In this document: one piece after another, positions 6,960 through 7,652 of the stretch
Position numbering within the stretch: position 1 is the stretch's first letter
How the letters are laid out: each line of letters opens with the position of its first letter
Assembly (NCBI RefSeq): GCF_001854785.1
Contig: NZ_MDFL01000115.1
Span: 251,585 to 259,236 of the forward strand
From: Mesorhizobium sp. ORS 3428
GTDB lineage: Bacteria > Pseudomonadota > Alphaproteobacteria > Rhizobiales > Rhizobiaceae
Direction: 5' to 3'
Length of the DNA stretch: 7,652 bases
Translations under genes and position numbers: made by a program
The notes under the pieces: model-generated
The model's database searches: none
Seen by the model: only the letters and a program-made list of their open reading frames with translations
Told to the model about the DNA's origin: nothing

Positions 6960-6989
6960 TTGCGCAACGACAACACGGGGCGTTATTAT
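6960..6989 (+). promoter_or_regulatory. Tentative promoter for the PBP1A gene
   Basis: TTGCGC (6960-6965) and TATTAT (6984-6989) are separated by 18 bases; the -10 matches TATAAT at 5 of 6 positions and the -35 at 3 of 6. Transcription would start near 6996, giving a leader of about 145 bases. The 232-base gap after amiC holds no clear intrinsic terminator; only a 5-bp GGGCG/CGCCC stem without a U-tail is seen at 6909-6924. Read-through from amiC is therefore also possible. Confidence 0.35.
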
Positions 6990-7130
6990 TTCACCGATCG
7001 AGTCCTGAAATTTCGCGCTGCCGTATTTTGTCCACATGGCCGCGACATGGGTTTTCCATTGCGGATTGGGACCGCCCGTGAAGCTTGCGCGCCTGTCGGC
7101 TTCGTTTAGGAAAATCCCGAACCTCGGACT

Positions 7131-7134
7131 GGAG
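7131..7134 (+). promoter_or_regulatory. Shine-Dalgarno of the PBP1A gene
   Basis: GGAG lies 5 bases before the ATG at 7140 (ggagcgggcATG). The following residues form a typical membrane anchor, so this site and the ATG together decide the start. Confidence 0.65.
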
Positions 7135-7139
7135 CGGGC

Positions 7140-7652
7140 ATGATTCGTCTCATCGGCTATTTCTTCGGCATCGGCACGACGCTGGCGTTGCTGGTCGCTG
7201 CCGGGCTGGCCATCTACATCAGCCATCTGACGAAGGACCTGCCCGACTACGAAGTCCTGGCCAAGTACGAGCCCCCGGTGACGACGCGCATCCATGCTTC
7301 GGACGGTTCGCTGATGGCCGAGTATGCGCGCGAGCGCCGCCTTTATCTGCCGATCCAGGCGATCCCCGATCGCGTCAAGGCCGCCTTCATGTCGGCCGAG
7401 GACAAGAACTTCTACAACCACCCGGGCATCGACATCACCGGCCTCGGCCGCGCCATTATCGTTAACCTGCAGAATCTCGGTTCCGGCAGGCGCCAGGTCG
7501 GCGCCTCGACGATCACGCAGCAGGTGGCGAAGAACTTCCTCCTCACCGCGGACCAGACCTACGAGCGCAAGATCAAGGAGATGATCCTGGCCTTCCGCAT
7601 CGAGCAGGCCTATTCGAAGGACCGCATCCTCGAGCTCTATCTCAACGAGATC
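7140..7652 (+). CDS. mrcA: Penicillin-binding protein 1A, class A (3'-truncated by window edge)
   Basis: Class A PBPs polymerise lipid II into glycan strands and crosslink the peptides on the periplasmic face of the inner membrane. The window holds the first 171 codons with no stop. After a very short cytoplasmic tail a single membrane anchor spans about residues 5-28, rich in Leu, Ala, Gly and Ile. The glycosyltransferase family 51 domain follows with its motifs in order: SAEDKNFYNHPGID with catalytic Glu87, GASTITQQ (121-128), RKIKE (143-147), and the start of ILELYLNEI at 163-171, where the sequence is cut. The transpeptidase domain with its SxxK, SxN and KTG motifs lies beyond the window; the full protein is expected to be about 700-850 residues. 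The gene follows amiC in the same direction, a common Rhizobiales arrangement that pairs wall synthesis with wall cutting. The symbols mrcA and ponA are both used; monofunctional MtgA is less likely given the long RIHASDGSLMAEYARERR linker typical of PBP1A. Confidence 0.93.
   Translation, partial: MIRLIGYFFGIGTTLALLVAAGLAIYISHLTKDLPDYEVLAKYEPPVTTRIHASDGSLMAEYARERRLYLPIQAIPDRVKAAFMSAEDKNFYNHPGIDITGLGRAIIVNLQNLGSGRRQVGASTITQQVAKNFLLTADQTYERKIKEMILAFRIEQAYSKDRILELYLNEI

Noticed and set aside
6915..6960. Imperfect tandem CAACCAAAGGCGGT / CAACCACAAGCGGCGT resembling a short direct repeat.
   Set aside because: There are only two degenerate copies; too little to call a repeat array or binding-site cluster.
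5921..6976. A 351-codon open frame on the - strand opposite amiC.
   Set aside because: It is the shadow of amiC, whose zinc ligands, signal peptide and AMIN domain are clear on the + strand.
6908..7139. A short + frame (6915-7109) between amiC and the PBP1A gene.
   Set aside because: There is no ribosome site, no recognisable product, and the segment is better explained as a promoter and leader region.
7000..7146. GANTC (CcrM methylation) sites at 7000-7004 and 7142-7146 around the PBP1A start.
   Set aside because: GANTC is expected roughly every 300 bases by chance at this composition, and these are not clearly enriched or placed in a promoter box.

Overview
The window looks like ordinary core chromosome of a high-GC alphaproteobacterium of the Rhizobiales (now Hyphomicrobiales). 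It most resembles Mesorhizobium and its relatives. The basis is the RNase E protein type (N-terminus containing MLIDASHPEETRVVVVRGNR, a large insert in the S1 domain, a C-terminal GWW motif), the order rne / amiC / class A penicillin-binding protein, and strong GC bias with almost no TTA, CTA or TCA codons in rne. The genus is an inference from memory of related genomes, not a search result.

Layout, left to right: (1) the 3' part of a class I/II PLP aminotransferase gene on the + strand, cut by the window edge; (2) glsA (glutaminase) on +, starting 5 bases after the aminotransferase stop and probably translationally coupled to it; (3) a 95-base convergent intergenic region with a clear intrinsic terminator serving rne; (4) rne (ribonuclease E, 995 codons) on the - strand; (5) a 638-base gap between divergent genes that holds the rne leader, a tentative rne promoter, several hairpins and the upstream region of amiC; (6) amiC, a secreted N-acetylmuramoyl-L-alanine amidase with AMIN and Amidase_3 domains, on +; (7) a 232-base gap with a tentative promoter; (8) the first 171 codons of a class A penicillin-binding protein 1A gene on +, cut by the right edge.

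Functionally there are three units. Aminotransferase plus glutaminase suit glutamine/glutamate nitrogen metabolism. RNase E is the central mRNA decay and processing enzyme and degradosome scaffold. AmiC and PBP1A act on opposite sides of periplasmic peptidoglycan turnover: the amidase opens septal peptidoglycan and PBP1A polymerises and crosslinks it.

I found no mobile element, CRISPR array, tRNA, rRNA, phage gene or defence gene, and no sign of a new system. The parts most worth a second look are the long structured rne leader, the ~205-residue insert splitting the RNase E S1 domain, its charge-patterned disordered tail ending in a probable PNPase-binding motif, and the AmiC insert that may be an autoinhibitory element.
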